64,000 nucleotides of DNA, taken from NCBI GenBank assembly GCA_012845835.1, contig JABAKD010000007.1:11459511-11523510 (forward strand), read 5' to 3'. A model generated the notes under the pieces. It ran no database searches, had not been told where the DNA came from, and was given only the letters and a program-made list of their open reading frames with translations. The position numbers were made by a program, and so were the translations under genes. The stretch is from Undaria pinnatifida (taxonomy: Eukaryota; Sar; Phaeophyceae; Laminariales; Alariaceae). The first letter of the stretch is position 1. Each line of letters starts with the position of its first letter. Positions 24,401-33,536 of this stretch are shown one piece after another.

Positions 24401-27400
24401 CTCCGGGGGAAGCACAGGCGCACGCCGAGCGACAACAGCAAGCGTGACCCAAACTCGAACACAAACCTCAAGCCTAATCCTCCAGGTCGTTAGTATCAAC
24501 CGCGACCCAAACCAACGCCAACCCGATCACTAACCCTATGGACGCCCCCACCGACGCACCAGCCAAAAAATGCAGGCTCTCGAGATTAGGGTCAGCGCTA
24601 GGACCAGGGCTAATGGCTCACCAGAAGAGGCACAAGACAAAAAGCTCAGCTCCAATCGAAACCTCAACACAAACCGCAATCCCATACCAAACTCCAACCC
24701 TTCACCCAAGGCCTAGGGAGACCCGCCACCGCGCCATAAACCAAACCAGGCTCGAGGCTAGGGCCAGGGTAAAATAGGGCAAGGGCTGAGAACTCACCAA
24801 AAGGATGCGCAAGAGCCACCCGAGCAACACCATCAACCGCGACCCGAAAATATACCAACCTCAACACCTAACCCCAACCCTACTGATGGCTTGTTTTGTA
24901 CCAGGTACCAGGTAGTTTAGTATTCATCCTACGGCGGATAGGTAAACGTGAACCCGACGTCCACCACTCTACCACGTATGTGTCGTGTGTCGACTTCAAT
25001 ATGGTCCGCGTAACCACGGCGCTGCCGTGGCAGCGGCAGCGCTGACACTGACTAACCAATGGACCCAACCACCGCCGCGCCACGTAAACGCCTACATGAT
25101 CGAGCCCAAAGCCGCAGGGACGGAGCTAGACGCAGGCTACAGATGGGGTGGCAGCACCTCGTCCATACGCCACCGAACCACTGACTTCGCGAAATGCTGC
25201 AAGCTACGCCTCATAGAAAGTTCCATGGCTTCGCGAAAAGCTGCAAGCTAAGACCGATAAAAAACTCCATGGCTTCGCGAAATGGCTAAGACCGATAGAA
25301 AACTCCATGGCTTCGCGAAATAATGAAAGCTACCTGGTAAAGGCCCATAGGAAATTTTCATGGTTTGGCAAAATGTTGCAAGCTAAGCCCGATAGACAAG
25401 AAAAAAAATATGGCACTAATAGTAGCTATCTAATGAGCAATCAACACTAAATCTATAAACCTAAACTACAGTTTGGATCCAAAGGTTATGGGAAACTTCC
25501 CAACCCTTGCGTGATACCACGGCAAGCACAAAGCTACACGCTAGGTCCAAGCAGACCCTCCCCCAAAACGTGGGTATCAGATGTAAAGGGGGGTAACGAT
25601 CTCTGCCGGACAGGAACAAAGTTGACCAAGAACAACCACCCCTAACATACCAGAACGCCTCCTCAGTGACTAACCAGAGGAGGCACAGGAGCAAGCCAAG
25701 CGACAGGTCCAACCCCAACCGCAACCACAGCCACCAGAGGAGGCACAGAAGCAAGCCACGCCATGATAGCACACAAGGGCAAGCCAGGCCACGCCACCGC
25801 ACAGGAGCAAGCCAAGCCACGTTACCAACGGCAACCTAAACACAACCACAGCCGCAACGCTATACCCTCAACCCTGTCCCCAACCACAACCCCAACTCAC
25901 CAGAGGAGGCATAGGAGCAAGCCGAGCGACAGGAACAAGCCAACCCAGACGGTCCAGGGGTTGGCAAGAATGCCGTTGCGTACGGTGTCGCTGAGGACAC
26001 ACACCGAGCCCACGGCCACGGTGAGCAGCAGCTGCAGCGACAAGATTCCGTACACCTTGCGGATGAAACCTGATCCGTGTAAACGAGATAACATTTTCAC
26101 GACAAATCGCAGGATAAAACGAAAAAAAAGGGGAGAAAAAAAAATAAAGGAAATACTTCGGAACTAAAAGGACAGAACGAAAACACTAAAACAAAAAAAA
26201 TGAAAGAACGAAAAGAAGAGAACACTGCGAACGAAAGAACAAAACTGCAACGGACATTTATCTCCCACTTCCTACTCCGCGCAGCGACGAACAACAGAGA
26301 CCCCTCCCATGCACCTTGCAGACCGAAATCCGGCACGTCACGGTGTACCATGCACACGGTCACGAAGGAAGACCAGATCCAAACTTGACGGTCGGCGACG
26401 AAAAAGAGTCCACAGGTCTGGGGGATGACGCCTAAGACACGAGAAGGATGCACTTACTAACCCCTACAGAGCCCCGAAAAATGTCCCCATACGAATTCCA
26501 AGTTTTTTCGTCCCCAAAAGCGGGGTTCCAGTTGTGCAGGTGTTCAGGGGTACCACTTTACTAAGGGTGGCCATGGGCAAGCCTGAGGCTCCCATTCAGC
26601 ACGCAATTGCTTCGCCGTTCGTGGTAATATATCAAGTATACAAGACTTGGGCAACGGCCGCAGAGGTGCCCTTCAGGAGCTCCGAAAAAAAAAAAAAAAA
26701 GTGCAACCAGCAGAGACGTGACTCGGCCGGATTTCACGACTAATACATTAATCGGCAGTCGCCGTTAGCCAATTAGCTGACTTTACGCGGCGAGTAGGCA
26801 GGAGAAGCCAGCTGATGGCCAGCCGGCCTGCCGAATCAAGTCGGGCGAGCGAAAGGAGTCAAATCAGCTACCCCCGGCCGAGTCGGCCCCGGCCCACAAA
26901 AGCAAAAAAAATGCATCTCCCATTAAACAACCATTTCCTGCAAGTATGGAAACCCCATAAGCCGGACGGTCGGCACCTCCGGGAAGATACTAACTTCTAT
27001 TAGTCCGACTGATAAATAGTGGGTGACTTGACCATATTAGCACCGCACTCCCAATGTACGGACAAAACACGTGGATTTTTGTGATACGATTTTTTTTGAG
27101 GAGTTGGAAAATGTGCCAACTCACAGCTCTAGCAACCACATGGAAAATCCCATGGCTTACGTAGAGCACGAAGAAGAAAACAACACCACGTACACAATAT
27201 ACAGGCCCGCCAACAGACAACTCCCATTTGGAGTGAGCCTCAGATTCTTATTGCGGCACGACCCTTGAAAATCCTTGAGCGTAGGCTGTTATAAAGGATT
27301 TAGTGTTGCGCCAAAACGTGACGCACGCTACGATAGAGGCGCACCACTTTTTTCTGAGATTCCTCAATTTGGGAGCTCAAGACCTCTCCCAAAAACTGAT

Positions 27401-30400
27401 TTTGGAGCGAAATACACGTGCTTTATCGCGGATGAAAAATCCCATGGCCTAGGTATGCAACGAAAATCATACAAAAAATGTCGAATTTCTCCGACGATTT
27501 TGGGTTGAGGAGCCCCGTCGTTCAGAAACCATTTTCGCCAAAAAAAGGTATACCTTAGTACCTCCATCGCAGCACGCGTCACGTAAGCATCACTTCCTCC
27601 TTATAGGACAATTTCTTATTGGCCCTATTCTGCAGTCACATTCCGACAATTTTTAGAGCTTTGAGCCGGCACGACTCAAGTCACCAAATAGTTACTAGTT
27701 GGACTAATAGTTAGTCGTTTCCCGGACGTGCCGACTATCCGACTTATTGGGTTTCCATACTTGCAGGAACGGTTGTTTTAATGCGGGGTGCATTTTTTTT
27801 GCTTTTCTGGGCCGGGGCTTAGCCGATTTGACTCGCTTCGCTCGCCTGACTCAAGTCGGCAGGTCGGCTGGCCGTCAGCTGGTTTCTCCAGCCGACTTGC
27901 CGACTAAGGTCAGCGAGTGGGCTAACGGCACCTGTCGATTAGTTATTAGTCGTGAAATCCAGCCGAGTCACAGCTGCACTGACTTTGGGTTATTAACCCC
28001 TTAAAAGCCCCCAAATCCCTCCCCATACTAACTTCAAGTAAATTTGTCCCGCAAAAAGGGTTTCCAGTAGTGAGGAGCCCCAAATCCCTCTATACTAACT
28101 TAAAGTACACGTATCCCCCAAAAGGGTTTGCAGTAGTGAAGAGCCCCAAAATCCCTCCCTATACTAACTTCAAGTAAGTTTGTCCCCCCAAAAGGGTTTC
28201 CAGTAGTTAAGGCGTTAACCGTGTGATGAAGCCGGTATACCTTACCACTTACCACAGGCATTTGACACCATGGTTGAGGCACACCGCTGTGTACGAGACC
28301 AAGAGGATCCGTCCTTGACATCATTTCCGTATCGTTTGGCGGGTCCATGAGTTTTGCTTCAACTATGATATGGTACTCGTAGGCGCGAATCATTTTTGCA
28401 GAGGTACACATTTACTGTGTTTTTTCAACCATTTCACCCCAGCGACGTCACTAGGGAGCAATCATCGGCAGATTTCGTATGGGTTAGGGTTAGGGTAAGT
28501 TCCATCCATTGTAAAAAACACAACTCAATGTAGGACACCTCGATTTTTGCTCTGTGTTACGTTATTCCTGCGGTATTCTTTAACTCTGTTACCGATCATT
28601 ACATTCAAGTATTGGATTGGATGAGGCTTCCTGCTCCATGCTCGGGTGCAGGGCCAGATATGCGGGCGTCGGAGCGGGTGTGGGCGCCCGGCCCGGCGTT
28701 GCCGACGAGCGCGCCCCGGGCATCGTGTCTATCCTCTTACCTTTTTCCGCTCCTCGCTGGTATCTCGTCGAGGATTTCGGGGACTATAACACGAGTGAGC
28801 TCGCTTCTTAGGCAGTCCTAGTAACTGGTAGCAAAACATATGGTTCCAACTTTTGTGCCAACCATGGGAACCTGAAGTTGGTTGACGATATTACTGGGAT
28901 ATTTTTTTACTCCAGGGTGACTGGAGCCTATCCTGTGACCGCGGCATTGATTAGGCGAGTTCATGTGATATCTACACTGGTTGATATGGTTGGGGGGGCA
29001 GGTTGGTTATCTTCGTATCGTACATAGTCAGTGTGCACCCTCAACCACAACGTCGAATTGGCGGCGATTGTGTGCGAATTCCACAGACAGCCAGCACCTG
29101 TAATCGTGTTGCGTTGATATGCTCGGAATCACATGCAACATGTTGCGTTGCAAAACGGCTTATTTTGCGATGATACTATAAACGCGTCAGCTGTGACTTT
29201 GTCTAATTTAGGGTCGACACTCATCTTCGCAAGCTGCGTCATACACCAGCCGCTCGTTTTTACAGGTGCACTACTCATCCAGCAGTTGTAAAACCTTTTT
29301 TGTACATTGGAAACAGGGGCACCTTACGCAGACCAAACCGGGTAATTCCTGCCGCGATGGTTTGCAGCACCTGTGCGTTTGACACGGCGAAACTCAAAAT
29401 TTTCCAACTGCCGCCAGATTGGTCAAGGTTGCCACTTGCACAAAGGACTTGAAAAACCACTCGGTTGGTTTAAGAAAACTGAACATGTTTTGTGCTTTGG
29501 TTTAGCTCATGATAAAAAATAAACGATCCTCACGTCAGAATCTAGGCAGTTCATCCGATTGTTCCGGACACGTGGCTCCAGTTCAGCGGCGGCAGGTAGG
29601 CTGGTTGCGACCACAGGTTATATTGCGGTAATTAAGGACTACGACGCGGACAGCTAACCACCAACTTCGACATGATCGTTAAGGTCATCTGTGTACGATA
29701 CCAATAACCCTTAGTTGTAACCCTAACCCTTGACGCTACCATCAACCCAATCAACCCGTCTAGGGCTTAGTTCTCGACGGTAGCTTACCAGCTATTCGAG
29801 GAAGCTATTGGCATATATACATTATATGATATCTAATCCTAACACCCAATTCACAACCGCAACCGTAACCGCAACCGTAACCGCAACCGTAACCGTAACC
29901 GCAACCGCAACCGTGACACCCAATTCATAACTGCAATCGTAACACCCAATTCATAACCGCAACCGCAACCGCAACCGCAACCGCAACCGTAACCGTAACC
30001 GTAACCGCAATCGCAACCGCAACCGCAACCGTAACGGTAACCGTAACCGCAACCGTAACCGCAACCGCAACCGCAACCGTAGCCGTAACCGTTTTCTCTA
30101 CTACGTGGTAGCTCTACTGCTGCTGTAGTCCTTTCCGTCTTGTACACGGGCAGTGTGCGTGAACCATAGTGTCGAAAAAGTGGTACTATGTATGTACTGA
30201 ATGTGACAACCACACCAACAACAAAAACAACAACAACGACGACGACCACAAACCAAAACTGGGTGCAATACTTACTGCCGCACAAGATAACACGGGCGAT
30301 GTGCCGCCCTCGCATTCAATGCGTTCGGCATGGCATGGCTGAATCCCCTTGCCGAAGTTGAAATGTGTATCTCCGTCACGTAGTTTGTGACCACAGAGCT

Positions 30401-32612
30401 CGTCTCTCTAGGAGGCATCGCCAAGGACAATGATTGTGCCGGGTGTTGGCAGGCGGCAATAGATCAGTATATTTCAACAACATGCACTCTGGCGTCTGGC
30501 GTGAAACTCCGAGCCGCTTTCCTCCAAAACAAGGGGAGCACACAGAAGGGGGTATCACAGCACGCACCAAGAGGATGCCGTACGTACCGGTAGCGTTCTT
30601 GGGGAAAAATCCCGTCGAGAAATTCAGCTTGAAAGCTCGTCCGATTGGGGGGGGGGGGGGGGGTAATCTTGCAAAGCTTGACATAAGCCAGAGGTCAGAG
30701 TACTATTCCTTCCAGTCCCGGTCACCACGGATAGTGGTACCAGCCTTTTCTTTTTCTTTTTTCGCACACTTCTATTTTCCAGCTTCTGGACAAGCCGTGG
30801 TCACAGGTGTCGTCCCTTTTCCCCCCCGGTTCTTGCGTTCAATTTTTATCGCGCATAGGGTTCAGCAATCCCACTCCTCGTCGGTTTTTCATCTAGTGTT
30901 GATAACTCACGCTCTCGCGCTTTCCGCCAGTCACTTTGTGCGCAAGAAAAAATCCCCACGAATTAATACGAGTATACACTCGAGGGGATTCGAACTCATG
31001 AAACTGGTCTATACCAGGCTCGAGGATAACCTGATACGCCACCGGGGCGACCGGCTTAAAAGCACTAATTAAAAGTACCCGTGGGACAACCCAGGACCTC
31101 GCTATTTCCAGGAAATTTCACGAGTCATGATCCGATCCGCGGATGACGTCAGGAGGTTATCAAAATCTCGCGGGTCGAGTGGGGTCGGGTCAGGAGGTGT
31201 TTAAAACATCACGGCACGGGTTGGGTCGGGTCAGGAGGCTTTCAAATCTCGCGGGTCGGGACGGGTTATCATGACTCCTCCTGAACCGTGTATACTCCGG
31301 GATATTTCAGCTCCCCGCACCCCTGGGACAAGCGACGACTCAGTCATGTCAGCTATTGGTACTCTTGGGACAAGCGAGGCCCCAGTCGTTTTAGCTTCTC
31401 GTACCCTTGCGAGAAGTGCAGAGAAAAAAGCGAAGGCTCATAATCCTCACTTCCCCCGCATGCTTGGTACCAGGTCCTCCTAAAATGACTGCGAAAGGTG
31501 ACTCAGCACGCATCACCGACCTTAAATACCTGCTAATAGTACCGCTAAATACGACGTTACGCCTGACGCACACGGTGCACGAGTCTAAACATCTTTGAGT
31601 AATGGGGTTGGGTTACTACTGACTGCTGTAGTTATCTGGTATCGTACGCGGGTACTATGCTGTGCGTTGGCCCTCGACCATAGTAGTGTTTTCGAACAAG
31701 CGGTAAGCAGCCTCTGGTGAAGGGTTTGGCGTTGGTTGGGTCCCGAGTCCCAAGGACTGGGACTGCGGGCGGTTTTTCCCTGACCTCTGAATACCTTTAC
31801 CAACTTGCGTGTATGTCGTGGCATGAAACCTGATATCTGGAGCACTGGTCGTAACGCCTGGTACGTTACACGGGGTACCCCTCGTCAGCGAACAGCTGAT
31901 CAAGCCGTAACTTGTTGCAAGGGGAGTCGCCGACCTATATCCTTAATGAGGACACACAAGTCGTAAAGCGCGCGATCGGAGTATTACACAGCTTGCAAAG
32001 ATGAGTTTCGACAAAATATTCGATCTCACAGCTGGAGTGAATTTTATTTCTATAATAATATACCGTGCATAGTTTGGCACCAAAACGTAGCGCGTTGCCA
32101 CGTATGTGGTAAAACTGCTTCGTACAGACGGAGAGAAAACACACGCCTCGATTGGGCAGAAAAACTGGAAAATAGCGCAAACATCACCCCATGTACCAAG
32201 TTCCAACTACCATATCTACTGGTACCTGGTACCTCCTTGTGATACCACGTTTGTAGTCCAAAATCGCGTTGCAGTTGAGCTTGTCCCCAAAATCGACTTT
32301 GAAAAAAACTGTGCCACCAAGTTAAATTCCAAGTAATTTCGACCACAACGTGTTTGCAGTTATTTTACTATTTACTTGTGGGTACGACTCACCCAGGCGT
32401 AGCTGCTTCTCCACGTCCGCGTTGGAGGTCCACGGCCCGTCCGAGAGTCCCGCGCCGGCATCGTCGTTGAACCTTTGCCCTGCCTCGAGTATCTCGTAAT
32501 CTTGGGTTTTACCAGCGTTCAGCGCTCCGGCGTTGCTGTAAGCTCCGCTAGCCGTCTGCTGGGGAGGGTAGTACCCTTCCTTGGACTGGTACGATGGGTC
32601 GTTTGACGTCAT
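18439..32612 (-). CDS. LFG: Lifeguard / BAX-inhibitor-1 family membrane protein (TMBIM), 7 exons
   Basis: Multipass ER/Golgi-type membrane protein of the family that modulates calcium leak and cell-death sensitivity. Exons on the minus strand: 32612-32393, 26069-25901, 24222-24117, 23064-22969, 22289-22134, 18889-18837, 18520-18439. All junctions are GT-AG and the phases match throughout, giving 293 residues, a normal family length. Residues 1-73 are a soluble, Tyr/Gln/Ser-rich cytosolic tail. The family-typical GFIRKVYGILSLQLLL opens the first membrane segment (about 79-99). Further segments lie near 107-128, 138-159, 166-188, 198-216, 222-242 and 255-272. LYILYDTSQLM (237-247) and DEYIVASISLYLDII (252-266) carry the conserved Asp residues linked to pH/calcium gating in BI-1 relatives. 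The ATG at 32612 starts the only suitable open frame. The last exon is the least certain part: its acceptor follows a strong pyrimidine tract and it restores the usual DIINL-type hydrophobic end, but its last 20 or so residues are not recognisable. The gene is divergent from BABAM1. Confidence 0.92.
18575..18790. repeat. Direct duplication of about 110 bp in TMBIM intron 6
   Basis: GCACCCAACTGC, ATAACACGCAGAT and GAATCAACCAACC occur twice (18587-18670 and 18696-18775) between the last two exons. Confidence 0.75.
19265..19790. repeat. 160-190 bp tandem repeat, about three units
   Basis: AGAGCCAGCGCCACCCG recurs at 19384, 19546 and 19732. Each unit also has GGAAACCCCAATCC and GACACCCCGG-type segments. 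A GCCC microsatellite (19132-19173) precedes it. In TMBIM intron 5. Confidence 0.85.
20250..21190. repeat. Two degenerate tandem arrays in TMBIM intron 5
   Basis: 20250-20510 repeats AATAGTACsGGAT and TCTAyATTnGGACGCTC blocks. 20590-21190 repeats GTGTGGAAyGATCGG, CACCCTTGACCGCTGGACG and TTACCTTGACTnACGCC at roughly 120-150 bp intervals. Confidence 0.65.
21440..21795 (+). repeat. Dispersed block G, two copies in TMBIM intron 5
   Basis: Copies at 21440-21545 and 21703-21795 share TTATTACAACGTCnnnTGyG, TCGATACTCATCTTTGCAAG and CTGCGTACTACACCGnTCGC. Other copies: + at 15195-15270 and 29170-29265; - at 12700-12770, 23462-23610, 31915-32060, 45525-45605 and weakly 51600-51660. Confidence 0.7.
22525..22885. 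repeat. Tandem repeat in TMBIM intron 4
   Basis: GCCCAAACGCTCCTTAGGAC with ATAyAnGGTCAATTTGGGCC and CAAATAAGTG occurs about five times with variable spacing. Confidence 0.8.
23090..24090. repeat. Poly(G), 105-bp duplication and GGGGTGG-rich block in TMBIM intron 3
   Basis: Poly(G) runs at 23091-23108 and 23201-23214 each precede a copy of a GGTAGrnAAGACGC...CTACTTGAGGA segment, about 105 bp apart. 23815-24090 is strongly G-rich (GGTGGGGTGGGG, GGGGGAGGAGTCAGG) and could form G-quadruplexes. Confidence 0.75.
24612..25822 (-). pseudogene. Decayed copies of the TMBIM exon 2 donor region in intron 2
   Basis: The end of exon 2 reads, on the plus strand, CTCACCAGAGGAGGCATAGG then AGCAAGCC (25897-25922). 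Related blocks occur at 25670-25712, 25728-25760, 25788-25822, 24612-24640 and 24793-24820 (for example CTAACCAGAGGAGGCACAGG). On the minus strand several still encode LSLGLLLCLLW-like text, but the donor bases are mostly altered. Confidence 0.65.
25184..25410. repeat. 50-60 bp tandem repeat in TMBIM intron 2
   Basis: CATGGCTTCGCGAAATGCTG, CAAGCTAAGACCGATAG and AAAACTC recur four to five times; the last units are diverged. Confidence 0.85.
26719..27031 (+). mobile_element. MITE-like family E
   Basis: About 310 bp from GTGACTCGGCCGGATTTCAC to ATTAGTCCGACTGATAAATA and GTGACTTGAC. Rich in internal CCGACTTG/CAAGTCGG palindromes. In TMBIM intron 1. Confidence 0.65.
27320..27580 (+). mobile_element. 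MITE family A, complete 261-bp copy
   Basis: Clean copy from GACGCACGCTACGATAGAGG to CATCGCAGCACGCGTC, 261 bp, flanked by ACGT on both sides. It lies in TMBIM intron 1. It is a good family reference together with the equally long copy at 61178-61438. Confidence 0.8.
27673..27971 (-). mobile_element. MITE-like family E, inverted relative to its neighbour
   Basis: Reverse orientation copy: CAAGTCACC...GGACTAATAG at the left and CGTGAAATCCAGCCGAGTCA at the right. Shares the CTTGCAGGAACGGTTGTTTT segment with the others. Confidence 0.65.
28005..28215. repeat. 62-bp tandem repeat, three units, related to a dispersed repeat
   Basis: CCCCAAATCCCTCCCTATAC, TAACTTCAAGTAAnTTTGTC and AAAGGGTTTCCAGTAGTGA occur three times. 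Relatives with the same order occur at 6670-6760, 13420-13495, 26480-26560 and 32275-32360. Confidence 0.8.
28484..28498. repeat. Short telomere-like TTAGGG run
   Basis: GGGTTAGGGTTAGGGT, about 2.5 units, inside TMBIM intron 1. Too short to be a telomere. Confidence 0.6.
28620..29848. other. TMBIM intron 1 segment with only dispersed block G
   Basis: Apart from the block G copy at 29170-29265 no repeat family or exon was recognised here. Confidence 0.45.
29849..30086. repeat. (AACCGC/AACCGT)n hexanucleotide array
   Basis: About 38 hexamers alternate AACCGC and AACCGT, with one degenerate stretch near 29912-29955. In TMBIM intron 1. Confidence 0.92.
30750..31054 (-). mobile_element. tRNA-derived SINE
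   Basis: Full-length second copy, minus strand. Head contains GGTGGCGTATCAGGTTATCC and GAGTTCGAATCCCCTCGAG (good box B); tail is A/G-rich. In TMBIM intron 1. Confidence 0.72.
31137..31420. repeat. Two short tandem arrays in TMBIM intron 1
   Basis: 31137-31275 repeats TCAGGAGGnTnTCAAAATCT with GCGGGTCGGG. 31295-31420 repeats TACTCnTGGGACAAGCGA and CAGTCATnTTAGCT. Blocks similar to the first occur at 57175-57250 and 63825-63950. Confidence 0.65.
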
Positions 32613-33536
32613 GGTTTGGTATCGCCCGCTGTACGGGGCTCGTTAAATAATAGGGGACGAGGCCGCACCACGGTGAGCGCTTCGAAGAACGGTACTTGTC
32701 TGGGGTGAGAGAAGCTCTGTTCCGGGGCCTTGATTCGGGAGCTATGTACGAGCGGCGTGTACCAGGTATAGCCGGTGCGGTGCAATGATGAGGTTCGAAA
32801 AGTCGACCTTCTTCCTTCTTCGCGAAAAACTGACAACCCCCACACCCGGAATTAATACCGCTTCGCTGATCTATACGAAAATGATGCGGTGAGATTTCGC
32901 GCTGGCTACGCTGGAAGCCCTCGCTTTGCCACGACCACCATGTCAAGTGGGGGATTTCTCCTTGTGCACTCCCATCGACAGAATCTCACTGCCGGCGAGT
33001 GCCTTGTTGTGGCCTAGTGCGCAAGGGACCGAAGCATACGATAGCAAGGTGGGCCGTGGGCACGAAAGAGGGAAGGAGCGGGAGCACGCAAGGCAATCAG
33101 GTTCGAACCCTAATATTGAAATTGAAAGATGGGCTTTTACGCTGCTGTTGCGCACACACATAACACAGCAGCACCAGCGCCAGCTGATTCTATTGCACAC
33201 ATTCCCAACAACTGCGATGAGATGAAGACCTTATCCCGGAAGCAGCCCACAAGAGGCTTCTGCCTGCTCTCGAACAGATGCATGTGCCCTTTCTCGACGA
33301 GTATTGAACTTGAAACCTCGGCTCGCCCTCATTGTTGCGCGCAGACTGACTCCACGTCCAAGAACCGCAGCAGCAGCAGCTGTACGCTTGTCACACATTT
33401 CCAATGAATGGAGATGCAACCACCACGCCCTATCACAGCTTTAGCTCGCGAGAGACACCCACCCACCCACCCACCCACCCACCCACCCAACCACCTGCGC
33501 CCTAACATAAAAATCGTTCTCCTTTCTTTCCGCGTG
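32613..33536. promoter_or_regulatory. Divergent intergenic region between TMBIM and BABAM1
   Basis: The two start codons lie head to head, 924 bp apart, so this stretch probably carries both promoters and both 5' UTRs. It includes a CCCA/ACCC microsatellite at 33458-33488 close to the BABAM1 start. No clear TATA box was found on either side. It has fewer recognised dispersed repeats than the introns. Confidence 0.6.

Noticed and set aside
28484-28498. Telomere or chromosome end
   Set aside because: Only about 2.5 repeat units inside a gene.
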